Below are positions 33,501 to 38,981 of a stretch of 51,130 bases of DNA, piece by piece. The notes beneath the pieces are model-generated. The model saw only the letters and a list, made by a program, of their open reading frames with translations. It was not told where the DNA came from and ran no database searches. Source of the DNA: Clostridia bacterium (GTDB taxonomy: Bacteria; Bacillota; Clostridia; TANB77; CAG-508); the NCBI GenBank assembly GCA_017512025.1, contig JAFWHH010000003.1, positions 1 to 51,130 on the forward strand, read 5' to 3'. The position numbers were made by a program, and so were the translations under genes. The first letter of the stretch is position 1. The number at the start of each line of letters is the position of its first letter.

Positions 33501-36500
33501 GTTCCAAACGAAGGATACATTAACGTCTTAGAAGACAGATATGTAAGAGTTTACACAACAGTTTCTGCAGATGGTGTAATGAAGATTACAGATAGACTTG
33601 GAAATGAAAGTCCAAATTACTTCGAAATCTACGAAGGACAATATAATGATAGAGCTGGAAGTAGACTATTAGATACAATAGAATACGGAAAGATTTATGA
33701 TTGTGTAAGCGTAGAAGCAGTAAGACAATCAAACGGAGTTTACAAATTAAACTTAAAGGTTAATAACCCAGAAAGAAACTATATCTTTAAATTAAATAAG
33801 AAGGTTTTCGGCGAAGAAGACATTAACATGAAAGATGTTAAATTCTTTGTAAGAAGCACAGTTGATGATCAAAATCATCAATTAACAACTGATGCTGATG
33901 GAAACATTTCATTCGAAGAAAAACGTGTACCAGTAGGAATTTATACTTACTATGTAACAGAAACAGAATCTTCTGGACCGGAATTCGTAAACGTACTTGA
34001 AGATAATTATATAGCAGTTGCTCTAAAGGTTAACCAAGATGGAACAATAGAAATTGTTGACATGGCTGGTCAAACAGAGGGGAATGAGCATAAATACTAC
34101 ATACTAGATGCTAGATGTACACAATTAATTGATCCAAGTACAACAATTGTAGACGACTTCGTAAGAGTTGCTACAAATAACAGTGGCGAAGAGCCAGAAC
34201 TTGACTTCTTTATCAAGGACCCTGAAAAGATTAACTTTAAATTAGTCAAGAGAGATGATTTAACAAATGAAAACTTGAATGATGTAACATTTACAACAAG
34301 TGTTTACTATCAAGCAGCAGATGCTTCGTCAGACCCAACTGATGCTGATAGAACACAACTTGTAGATGCAAATACATTTGAAAATATTGATATTAGCACA
34401 ATTAAAACTGCTAATATAGACGGAATAGATGGAGTTATAGTAGTTCCAGATATTCTAGTCGACAAAACAGGTACCTATACTTTTGTATTCCATGAGGAAT
34501 CTACCGATGGACTATTTAAGTATTTGTATAAATCACATGCAGAGGATATCACTGTAAAAATTGATATCACTGTAGAAAAAGACAACCAGGGTAGACCAAT
34601 TGGGTACAAGGTTGGGCAACCAATCGCAGTAACCGGTGCTAAGTACTTAGACGAAGAGTCAACTCTAACAACTCAAACTAAGGCACAAACAGTTAGAACG
34701 GAAGTTCTAAACACACCAATTAGAGGACACTACGACTTAGTATTAAGCAAGCTTGATAAGTATACAAGCAGAAAGCTAGACGGCGCTGAATTTGACATCA
34801 GAGCAGAAAAAGACGGAGAAGCATACGAGTTATATGAAGATGTGGATGATCTAAGAATTGAGAACGCGATTATACCAAGTCACGTTACAGTTCAAAACGG
34901 AGAAATAGTAATAGAAAATATTCGTATCACACCTCCTCCATACCAAGCACCAGAAGCAGACGGCACTCTTGAAACATTCAAGATTATACTTACAGAAACA
35001 AAAGCTCCAACTGGTTACATGTTACTAGATGATCCAATCGTTCTAGAGGTTACAACAGCAATAGATGGAGAATATGATGATGCAGAATATGTTGTTAAGT
35101 CAGTTAACCTTGTAAGCGGTGACAATCATGGATTAGTAACAAAGACATTCGGCAAGAACGAAATCAATGTAGTAGCTAAAGACGAATATTTCGACTTAGC
35201 GTTAAGAAAGTCTATCGTAAGCGTTGCATACAGCGATAGCGAAGATTCTAAGATTACAGAAGAAGAGACTGAGGATAGAATTCCAGTAATATATGAGGAT
35301 GACGAGATATATGACTTGAATCCAAGTGTAACTACTGCTAACTACAGACATGTTAAAAACCATGTTAGAGTATATCCAGGTCAAGAAGTAATCTACTGCT
35401 TAAGAGTTTACAATGAGGGTGAAATAGATGGTTATGCCGAAGAAATTACGGATCATCTTCCAGAGGGATTGGAATTCTTGGCCACAGATAAGTTCAATAC
35501 CGATAGAGGATGGACATACGATCTAAATGACCAAACATTAAGAACTGTTAAGACAACATTCCTATCAAAAGAAAACAACCCTAATAATGATAGGTTTAAT
35601 GCAGAAAATAACTTAATAAAAGCGATGGATGAAAATGTAGCAACTGGAGTAGAACATGAATTAGATTTCAAAGAGATTGAAATCAAATGTAGAGTTTCTG
35701 ACAATTTAAGACCAGGAGTAATCCTAACAAACATTGCAGAAATCTCTAAATATAAGGCTGAAGATAGAACTCAAGAGACTGTTGATAGAGACTCTGTTGC
35801 AGATAATGCAGATGTACCAGATGGTAAAGATCTACAAAACTACAAAGAGGATGAGTTAACAGACAATAGAGAGGACTATGTTCCAGGCCAAGAAGACGAT
35901 GACGACTTCGAGAAATTAATCGTAGTTGAATTCGACTTAGCATTAAGAAAATATATAACTGCAATTAACGAAGAAGAAGTTCTTGCAGATAAGAAAGAAG
36001 CAAAATATACAGATGAAGTAGTCGAAGACACTGAAGATATTTTAGGAGAGGGTACAGCTTCTGGAAACGCAGAAGGTACAAATGAAGGTGCAAACACCAA
36101 TATTGTTGATGAATCTGAAGGTGAAAACGGAGATACTGAAGGTGTAGATGCTGAAACAACTGGAGTAAATCCAGATGATGATATAGCAGGCGGAGAGTCT
36201 GACGAAGAGGATATTGATGATGATAACAAGATTAAGTATGATAGAGAGCCTCGAGTAAATGTTAGTACATTGAAGAGTGGGGACTTAGATTCTATCTACA
36301 AAGATCCAGATGAGCCAACAACAGCGCTTTACAATCATACTAAAGCTCCTGTTGAGGTATCAGTGGATGATATCGTAACTTATACATTAGAGATATTCAA
36401 CGAAGGTACTGTAGATGGATATGCAACCTTAATTAAGGATGATATCCCTGAAGGTGTGGAATTTGTTCCATACGAAGAAGGTGACGGAAGCGTAAATGAT

Positions 36501-38129
36501 AAATATAGATGGAAGATGGTTGACGAGAACGATGAAGAGGTAACAGATCCTAAAGATGCTAAGTACATTGTTTCTGATTATCTATCAAAAGATAACGAGA
36601 CTGAGGAAAATGGCAATTTAATAAGAGCGTTCAATCCAACAACAGGAACTCGTCTAGATTCAAAATACGTTCAAGTTCAATTTAGAGTAATATGTAAGCA
36701 AGATTATCCAAAATTAATTACCAACTATGCTCAAATCTCTGATGATGCAGATGATAGCGGCAAGGGAGTTAAAGACAGAGATTCTACTACAAATGAGTGG
36801 ATCGAAGGCGAAGACGACCAAGACGTAGAGCATATTTGGGTAACATATATGGATTTAGCATTAAGAAAGTTCATTACCGGTGTAACAGACTTTAAGACAG
36901 GTAAAACGGAAGAAATCACATATAGAATTCCTAAGGTAGACCCTACAGCTTTAATTGATGAAACAGGAACTACTGCTGTGTATGACCATACTAAGGAGCC
37001 AGTTCTAGTTCATACAAATGATGTAGTAATCTATACACTACGTATCTATAATGAGGGTAGCAAGGATGGATATGCTACACAAATTAAAGATGATCTTCCA
37101 GAGGGATTAGAGTTCTTACCAGATCATGAAATAAATAAACAATATGAATGGTCACTTGTTGATAAGAATGATAAGCCAGTAACTAAACTTGAAGATGCTG
37201 AATACGCTGTAACAAATTATCTATCAAAAGATAATGAAACAGAAGAAAGACAAAACCTAATCAAATCATTTGATTACTATGATTACGAGAATGATGAACC
37301 TGCTAAACGTGAGACTCCTGAATATAAGGATATTAAGATTGCGTTTAAGGTAACTGAACCTCAAACATCTGATAGAATCTTAATCAATGAAGCCCAAATC
37401 AGTGAACAAACTGATCATAAGGGAATTCATAGAGAAGATAGAGATTCTCATCCAAACCTATGGCTTGGTGAAGATGATGAAGATATAGAGAAGGTAAGAG
37501 TTCTATACTTTGACTTAGCCCTAAGAAAATGGGTAACTAAGGCTATCGTAACTCAAAACGGAGAAGAAAAAGTATTTGAAACAGGACATCACGCTGAGGA
37601 TGACCCTGAGGAAGTAGTAAAAGTTGATCTAAAGAAGAGCAAGATAAACAAGGTTGTAGTCAAGTTTGAATACCAAATCCGTATCACAAACGAGGGTGAA
37701 ATTGATGGTTACGCTAAGGAAATCAAAGATCGTATTCCAGAAGGATTAAGATTTGATCCAGCAGATAACCCAACATGGACACAATTAGAGGAAAATATAA
37801 TTGTAACTGATGAGTTGAAGGATACTTTATTAAAACCAGGTGAGTCAGCAGAGGTAACTGTGGTATTAACATGGATTAACTCAGGTGACAACTTAGGATT
37901 AAAAGTAAATGTAGCTGAGATTAGTAAGGATTACAACGATTATGGAACTCATGATATTGACTCTACTCCGGACAATAATGTTTGGGGAGAGGACGATATA
38001 GATGATGCCCCTGTAATGTTAGCTGTTAAGACTGGTAACGCAGTATATGGATACGCATTATTAGCTGTATTCGTTGGTAGCGTACTAGTAGTAGGTATGC
38101 GTCGAATTAAAAAAATAAACGAAGGATAA
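18549..38129 (+). CDS. 6526-aa NlpC/P60-like head plus SpaA-repeat giant surface protein
   Basis: Start is set by AAAAGGAG 8 nt upstream. Residues 1-30 are a signal/membrane segment. Residues of about 75-345 look like an NlpC/P60-type cysteine peptidase: Cys109 in GLDCTGLIHLALREL, His266 in KSAHGWICIG, and a later VESAGGVGVRI. Such enzymes cut peptidoglycan peptides, so activity on cell wall is plausible but unproven. Then come about 32 SpaA-like modules of roughly 155 residues (about 357-2055 and 2295-5545), most with 'xxxKxD...G(A/T)xF' and 'Y.N(I/V)L' signatures, and five 'FDLALRK' modules starting near 2059, 5547, 5794, 6100 and 6320. An acidic low-complexity linker lies near 5820-5900. 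AVKTG (6492-6496) precedes the membrane segment and the tail RRIKKINEG. If the modules form a rod, this would be a very long wall-anchored fibre with an enzyme-like distal end. Confidence 0.87.
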   Translation: MKGKSTLKKLGLFGIVIFFIATLLTSSVIKNSVSVVTNKDGATTTVVLKKNDGTIVKLDNVQLNRPIINSGDTYAVEGEAIVKKAVTHLGTKYDNSSWNQPTASGGLDCTGLIHLALRELNVKSVNGLLCRSNYYHTDGDQHWLPRSPEDWMSYATGPKFLTEVGTYGIVGDNIEFHKPNAAGQSIYDNGRDLHIRMIGGDANNRNSGPRGRLDVLKVNDPISNELRWYNYYDENGNLRDLPMGTIVVSYAGWPMGGNFQVAKSAHGWICIGNLETSDPAVAANKLVEMGIITASQKGYVQQSSTTSTYWLVESAGGVGVRISNYDPNLMSASGEKGVGTIWAYQIGSDTPPETTNYNVDIAKVDADTGDYVSGVQLRAKLRFNSAKDADTAWTPVTSGTEPVSLVTERTIDNTTPDIYVFEEVNANTAGYETQGGGYGLRVDKKLDTSSNPRKYIIDKLYYYSGIYNTSSYVEANITEEGKYWILRSRELKPDADATDAEKKDAIAYINYSKKGTPTITYVSVNKKLQGQYKLSVTKKTQGDSSNSRILAGAKFEVKQYINCSSYSTLPSTVSSYGRNTNSTTDIVTTEADHATAVTFKQRDRNNNVITEGGSDKYDQYVNIFNNTVTDVYTINETQAPAGTYIDWDRGPVTLVVSKKISGSRYVIDKVKLITGDKSVEKTVPETGSVQIKIDKNGNETDKDDECAIVVNCGGIVIDVSWMNPIETSGEYRLQVKKVDAKTQSAMSGVTFKVDGVSKETGTTGIAEYDAITVNRQNVNTVDTHTIEEVSLGTANADKYYKLDETITIEVKKEYNSSTKKYLITGVRFPGDTQFQKTINKTVKDVSNRDVPITVSVNDNTNTITIKADNNPTTPSKFYITKTSLEDGTALNDTEFKVERYIVDNYTDISPTTSTTVLDGKLSTKANGLIDTVEPMEGDPKAYVYEIHEKKAQDGYLNIFKKMVNGSEVELAYVRVVVRNDSSDKLVTSYEVVRTNQCSDAEYRKIVSKVDAPVVNQDARSVTLKIKDPGTTVDFDFTKYSYNNGRTLKGGTYKIEFDNVVEDSIPISSIGAQLITKDNLTVGDHTIRFYELAPPTGYDNVFDQFSGVDGIRVDFTVNYDGSITIKEVSSGNKTYRFTPESQSHVENKQDIEEISKYVFVYEENGTIYFAIKDPTHFDFQLYKKQYTGKSDIAEEDIFNETANFTVSETSPKAESKFNGALPTNTQTTFFTENNVQANSTYTYEVTETDVSSGFYRNLVGKKIKVTVTVDANGKVYDESTGKTFYKIYNSDETEVTGNAKKELDTFIKLDVVNNKVNLYIANMPMNYYQVRICKVDEDGKPYKRSATFSSTMSTTTSSATKVRDNITTNPNTGIAAITDGNEEVERGATHTYSITETKAPAGCVLLDGRVELKVALNSSTTGNVIQSATVDYYNAAGTKTVLSGLNVEYNQGGSATPLVTVYIPNEGRDFEFELKKVDSMGNLIKASTNSTGEYDGCEFYVSRGDLRANSEVVVPESEREEYARMAQEIDAEIRNGGTFSGLLEDGTYTDKVPFGEYLIYTYYVREGSAKKGYGNELEGKQVILNIYTKKENNKPVIDKVTFSIIDTNNQGADVTEQYSKYVSTVINGDKTKVDLVLTNPNAYKVRVNKVDLAGNPVTSAQIEAKKDDTTYLIMNDLQYGYLPHESSKTSDYVGISKGEEQVWRIYETQVGYPYYNIFGTDKYVEVKVKMDNSGVIKVTGYTVRGNDGREYATLKQYIEQVAIVEENGDKIVNVTIKNPSGYELKITKYEGDGTTELSGAVVKLDGTEVISGGSAHYENDYMAGISTSKTFTITEQSTVGNHVNVLAGKEIKLTVDTDTKGEITRSYKIMSGSTEVAPSDKVYNYVSVSDVKIVNGKAVIEVKILNPLVGKYNVKLYKVDENGNLIKNYNATFQGFRNSNGRMSIQNINATTSNGVATIDSNAQINDVNDSYTYQLNETAAPLGYEKLTSTIVLDTYFKDTGDALTIDETRTKLKVGRDVIPISSSPNQFVDGNTEAWYIDNSGSTVTINIYIKNTKKKFDLALRKYITRVENSNKSETPNPGRAPNLNTDSLIHWRRNHTAGYYHTKQAYKVEAGDIVTYRIYVYNEGNVKGYATEITDYLESGLEYIDNQFNRNNGWTATVNSDGTTTVVTNKLEHSILNEFGLPEYLSDGEGSGVWFRYVEIQCKVTRPASNVKSYITDRAEITKDKAVEITSTGDEVEVELDDIDSQPGNVKTYHEKDMLNYDSTKSYSTNEYYPGYQDDDDKETVYIEKFDYDFVLSKTDGEEEISGARFVIEELMDNNTYSQIYSGQVNKNKTISEPAARGDSTVVLQKTYTYKITETATKDSNYENLLAGKYVLVKTYMERGYDANSVEMYKGEYNGSLNSYFGRYGFEIHNASDGSLISNNGDLGYLYDEIKVEINNNVYPPQVKLVIPNERLYFGNYKINFKKIDSSTKNVIAGIPFWINEYHSQTDENGMINVSKFNDDAESDGTVNINKDNVDTIDRYTIEEDYEYSSQDEHGEEVPCSIYVRLKYNISLELSKSLDLTNEKYYVSNVKVRYNANDSIDIPLENSRSSATRTISLDTISDESVTGTITVSPNGTISIVAENNKIKGDYKLKLYKVDENNTAVSGIKFTVTGESSDLVTDSDGYTRVITKQITAENVNTPDEYTITEAVDSQGRVVRIKNPIKLTVKKKNVVSKYAVDTIKLTELNTGVESIESSARTELPTVEIDDNSGRTVKVEATADSDGNILIKFEDPPVEDYINIKIKKINSVTGEALNGITFKAKINNAITNEVTTGTIGSEQGVAYLDRNRAVTQEGSIQYRITETDIPSGMRDLIKLTDYGWDLRVRIKYDTTKHKHVIDMERTSISVVETGYNEYDLAKRARQREIAEEALNGLSLSSDGATLTLTVENESVIDYGISIRKADMETNAELADAKFTIKEDGRTIALDKTIAEFANNLANRTGMFVNTTHRYEIYETSPADGYQNILEKTYIELIVSIDGSGNATATYTIKPQQDYSSADVAEVNTMIQAYVSAHSSIPSFLEKDGNNFKLNIPNPKGTVDVPVKLLKHQFGDTTKGVNGAVFDIRRLAMNNASVQDVTDAFDAGTDVDTLPSITTSKNRLEETIDNQEIKIGDTYYYEITESSVPRNFVSRFYKAIVKVTVNENKTVRSSIIAVKRSSLLAWSEYGTQTDDGDFLTVTTNESPVKVQWANQLSYLLNLQKLSFDYAIPKGLDGKTNWQAMSLIGGATFKVQELTPVEGTPQTITVSDFGYQDYKRGINTDTTYTYKFTEIEPPAGYYDTFRDLEITLQVRINSNGDITSAEATVDVAQGATVSDEDLAFARKCVGAEVNTNSRTVYLRVANQKIHDTYNIRVCKVSDQRDTQGNPIPIKDVQFTVKNSAQLIVGQGYTDEEGYLTVAGLEPEGYRAMYTIAEGNTPDGVVALQDPIILYIDTTGISPTATAAEIAEFLQTKVDRDEDGIPESDRLEVVYNGPDAPTGLKVEAVGTDVVVTVPNESETYLFSMYKYDTIHGLINSSDGTPGATFNVTYVNENDEIFNGILNNGYTNDYRICAPNKTYNYTIKEIDSKVGYANVLKGYELQLHLRTEEHGLVVDCVDSTHDNLELFSYFELVPISGQTQNYSVDEILDNQWVKVNVSREVRFSSITLDIYNPYEYKMQLNKLDKNGSTPLSKAKIVAERIDDVDAERLYYDYTQNKEQILKAIVDSTDVGETLILNRRPTEISDSYLIDNNVGMTPKAASAHLWRIRETEVDAPYKNILGNNTIIVDTFYREYAMHAAEHYELNENDEAVSVKYYVADEDGNNVTSQYLDYIDVTVEKVDGEWVVSVTIKDPMIIRVGVYKKVNSEVDEPLPGANLTVSFAGETRTVENGAYESELIEAEFPEGESLTACFEETSTVSGYTNILKDKKLYIVFHSFNSEIFVVHRQLVGQNGPISGDEAQEVFKHISLRCTKTEEGYSEYRLYIENPTTVKVDVKKLDLDGEPLNGTEIRINSSHSGMHILDEASEFDFIEEDVQEHEIITYTITEVHTAEGAYVNKFSEPIIITATVEGGEFKILRKQKQSTVPGGAVTREDFDTLEYANIYIDPADKEDLQDGDMQTLTVELENPPEIEVQLTKITAGRYQRIVTDTKFTIVSQDSHTALTDGRGRINYLEEIHEPGTYTIRVYEDEVSSPKYVNILENKYMQFDITVAADGTITYDSSTRKFFNKDNDSYYDNDVEITGEEASNLAQYCFVNINNNPDISRVEVTISDPVKVDLKLVKKASDGEKIEGAEFKIEAPRGIFETLQTTTNSDGEIIKNVELVRPGFHEIEFTEITPAGDQYDNILGDNKIVIYPRIEENGEISALYADYGGASFGRDVPLNQRYVIKQTNGAPVDAEVEALIRDFVKISVKNNTDGPDEIVVTVENPVQTKMNLIKRQYTSDGESEEVLADTRFTVIKNNEENLLSNEIINEEVEIEEHYLRRQNSYYDIFENYTNTDGAYVNVLQGKFVRVYTELKADGELIITDKTGAASPNYFEIYETQHHGPATLVDRNIYSGLYSYINVWAEPNSDGIYVLNVKVLNPITMKIGVLKKQYGEGAQTIPDVSFRITSQNTGDHDITSTRSEEEFSEGNIKPGTYNIIVRETNNPDPRYVNVLYGRYARANITVSKTGDITLNNIKYYTNSNVEIVDPETRALLEETVYATIDKSDRVQKITFIVENPVTLKFSVHKVDLIGNGLEGATFNINKYVGDSNEVAKGMTSVDTDSDGVITFEDGDYMKAGIYRYEITELKPAAEKYVNILDCYDDGSSYKVAIYIKMNLNGTTSFVKDAQGTPFTDGGRTPYTIINRNNPSAAIPDEVTEIVHRYLTVERTASRGDNPDTYDVEVTNTPKIDIDVIKVTKDSETNEEKSLTGTKFSAEADDGHGLFEDIPATQDKEYTFKNVSAGRHEFYLTESEGVPNEGYINVLEDRYVRVYTTVSADGVMKITDRLGNESPNYFEIYEGQYNDRAGSRLLDTIEYGKIYDCVSVEAVRQSNGVYKLNLKVNNPERNYIFKLNKKVFGEEDINMKDVKFFVRSTVDDQNHQLTTDADGNISFEEKRVPVGIYTYYVTETESSGPEFVNVLEDNYIAVALKVNQDGTIEIVDMAGQTEGNEHKYYILDARCTQLIDPSTTIVDDFVRVATNNSGEEPELDFFIKDPEKINFKLVKRDDLTNENLNDVTFTTSVYYQAADASSDPTDADRTQLVDANTFENIDISTIKTANIDGIDGVIVVPDILVDKTGTYTFVFHEESTDGLFKYLYKSHAEDITVKIDITVEKDNQGRPIGYKVGQPIAVTGAKYLDEESTLTTQTKAQTVRTEVLNTPIRGHYDLVLSKLDKYTSRKLDGAEFDIRAEKDGEAYELYEDVDDLRIENAIIPSHVTVQNGEIVIENIRITPPPYQAPEADGTLETFKIILTETKAPTGYMLLDDPIVLEVTTAIDGEYDDAEYVVKSVNLVSGDNHGLVTKTFGKNEINVVAKDEYFDLALRKSIVSVAYSDSEDSKITEEETEDRIPVIYEDDEIYDLNPSVTTANYRHVKNHVRVYPGQEVIYCLRVYNEGEIDGYAEEITDHLPEGLEFLATDKFNTDRGWTYDLNDQTLRTVKTTFLSKENNPNNDRFNAENNLIKAMDENVATGVEHELDFKEIEIKCRVSDNLRPGVILTNIAEISKYKAEDRTQETVDRDSVADNADVPDGKDLQNYKEDELTDNREDYVPGQEDDDDFEKLIVVEFDLALRKYITAINEEEVLADKKEAKYTDEVVEDTEDILGEGTASGNAEGTNEGANTNIVDESEGENGDTEGVDAETTGVNPDDDIAGGESDEEDIDDDNKIKYDREPRVNVSTLKSGDLDSIYKDPDEPTTALYNHTKAPVEVSVDDIVTYTLEIFNEGTVDGYATLIKDDIPEGVEFVPYEEGDGSVNDKYRWKMVDENDEEVTDPKDAKYIVSDYLSKDNETEENGNLIRAFNPTTGTRLDSKYVQVQFRVICKQDYPKLITNYAQISDDADDSGKGVKDRDSTTNEWIEGEDDQDVEHIWVTYMDLALRKFITGVTDFKTGKTEEITYRIPKVDPTALIDETGTTAVYDHTKEPVLVHTNDVVIYTLRIYNEGSKDGYATQIKDDLPEGLEFLPDHEINKQYEWSLVDKNDKPVTKLEDAEYAVTNYLSKDNETEERQNLIKSFDYYDYENDEPAKRETPEYKDIKIAFKVTEPQTSDRILINEAQISEQTDHKGIHREDRDSHPNLWLGEDDEDIEKVRVLYFDLALRKWVTKAIVTQNGEEKVFETGHHAEDDPEEVVKVDLKKSKINKVVVKFEYQIRITNEGEIDGYAKEIKDRIPEGLRFDPADNPTWTQLEENIIVTDELKDTLLKPGESAEVTVVLTWINSGDNLGLKVNVAEISKDYNDYGTHDIDSTPDNNVWGEDDIDDAPVMLAVKTGNAVYGYALLAVFVGSVLVVGMRRIKKINEG
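19620..35190 (+). repeat. About 32 diverged SpaA-like modules (protein-level repeat array)
   Basis: Counting module starts of the form 'Y.(L/V)..K.D' gives 11 modules before and 21 after the 'FDLALRK' module at residue 2059. They are diverged at DNA level, so they are old repeats rather than recent duplications. Many later modules carry YVN(I/V)L where canonical SpaA domains have PxGY, for example YINVLEDRYVRV and FVNVLEDNYIAV. Confidence 0.75.
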
Positions 38130-38133
38130 TATT

Positions 38134-38182
38134 TTGGTAGTTTGTTCCCACGGCGGAAGAAACCGCCGTGGTTGAATACCAA
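38134..38182 (+). other. GC-rich 3' hairpin after the giant gene
   Basis: CCACGGCGG (38148-38156) pairs perfectly with CCGCCGTGG (38163-38171) around AAGAAA, and TTGGTA/TACCAA (38134-38139/38177-38182) forms an outer stem. There is no T-run, so it is not a standard terminator; it may cap or stabilise the mRNA 3' end, or be the first helix of the RNA that follows. Confidence 0.6.
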
Positions 38183-38239
38183 GCATATTTGAGTACAAAA
38201 GATAAAGGTGTAAAAACACATAAGATTATAAAAAACAAA

Positions 38240-38576
38240 AGAAAGTATTGAGAGATACTTCGTACAAAAGAGAAAACCAGTGGGGACCCGCGGTGGTCCT
38301 CGGAGTATAAAGTTTAATTAAATATATAAATAAAAATACAAAAGAATAAGTCGGATTGTATACCGACGAAGAGGTGAGTATTAAATTTAAATAGTAAAAG
38401 GGATGAGGAGAACCCAAGTCCCTAACAAATGAAAAGGAATTTTGATTCTCTAAAGAAAAAAAGATTTATTTCGAATAATAATTTAATAAACTTAAGCTTA
38501 AGGAAAAGAGCTTGATAGTACAAATTAAGCTGCTGAAAAGGAGTGTTACCTGTATTGAACAGGGACACTCCTTTTT
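38240..38576 (+). ncRNA. Candidate structured non-coding RNA, about 340 nt, family unknown
   Basis: No ORF with a ribosome binding site is seen. Successive helices can be drawn: AAGTAT/ATACTT (38243-38260), GGGGACC/GGTCCTC with loop CGCGGT (38282-38301), GTCGG/CCGAC (38350-38367), GGGA/TCCC (38400-38422) and the terminator stem (38536-38575). G+C-rich helix islands in otherwise AT-rich DNA, ended by a strong intrinsic terminator, are what a discrete structured RNA looks like. Size and style recall large clostridial RNAs such as raiA, but I cannot confirm the family. No clear promoter is visible, so it may be processed from the 3' end of the giant mRNA. Confidence 0.6.
38536..38576 (+). terminator. 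Strong intrinsic terminator ending the ncRNA region
   Basis: AAAAGGAGTGT (38536-38546) pairs perfectly with ACACTCCTTTT (38565-38575), with an inner CCTGT/ACAGG helix and a T-run. It ends transcription from the giant gene or the ncRNA. Confidence 0.9.
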
Positions 38577-38981
38577 GCTGTATCTAACTTATCTATCATT
38601 GAAATAACCAACGTATTCAAATTGTAAAAAAAGCTAGGGAAATGTGAGTTTGTGGTTTGTTAAAGAATGCTAAGTTAAAAGTAAAAATAATGGGTAGTTA
38701 TCTAAAGCTTTAAATTATCAATAGTTTGAGGTTTTTATTAAAATAAAGAATGTATTTTAAATTTATTAAAAAAGAAGGTACAAAAGTAGAATCAATCCTA
38801 CGGATATATGCGATTTCGGAAATACGCTCTCATGAATATTACAGCTTTTAATAAAAATGTAATATAAATTTAATAAATAATAAAATTCAATAATTAAACG
38901 CATTACAACGATTAACCAAAATACGTATTTAATATTAAGATGTTAGTATATATACATATATAGTTCGAAAGGAATGATATT
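38577..38981 (+). other. 405-bp intergenic region before the last giant gene
   Basis: No gene is seen. It contains GTAG/CTAC and a GCG-ATTT/AAAT-CGC hairpin inside the CCTACGGATA...GAATATTA motif (38797-38841), related to the element at 440-472. Just before the gene are the AT-rich stretch TATATATACATATATA and the ribosome binding site GAAAGGA (38967-38973). No promoter stands out; TTACAA-17 bp-TATTTA near 38900 is a weak candidate. Confidence 0.4.

Noticed and set aside
38134..38182. GC-rich hairpin as an intrinsic terminator of the giant gene
   Set aside because: There is no T-run after the stem; the first convincing terminator is at 38536-38576.
38240..38440. CRISPR array in the hairpin-rich intergenic region
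   Set aside because: The stems differ from one another and there are no regularly spaced direct repeats.
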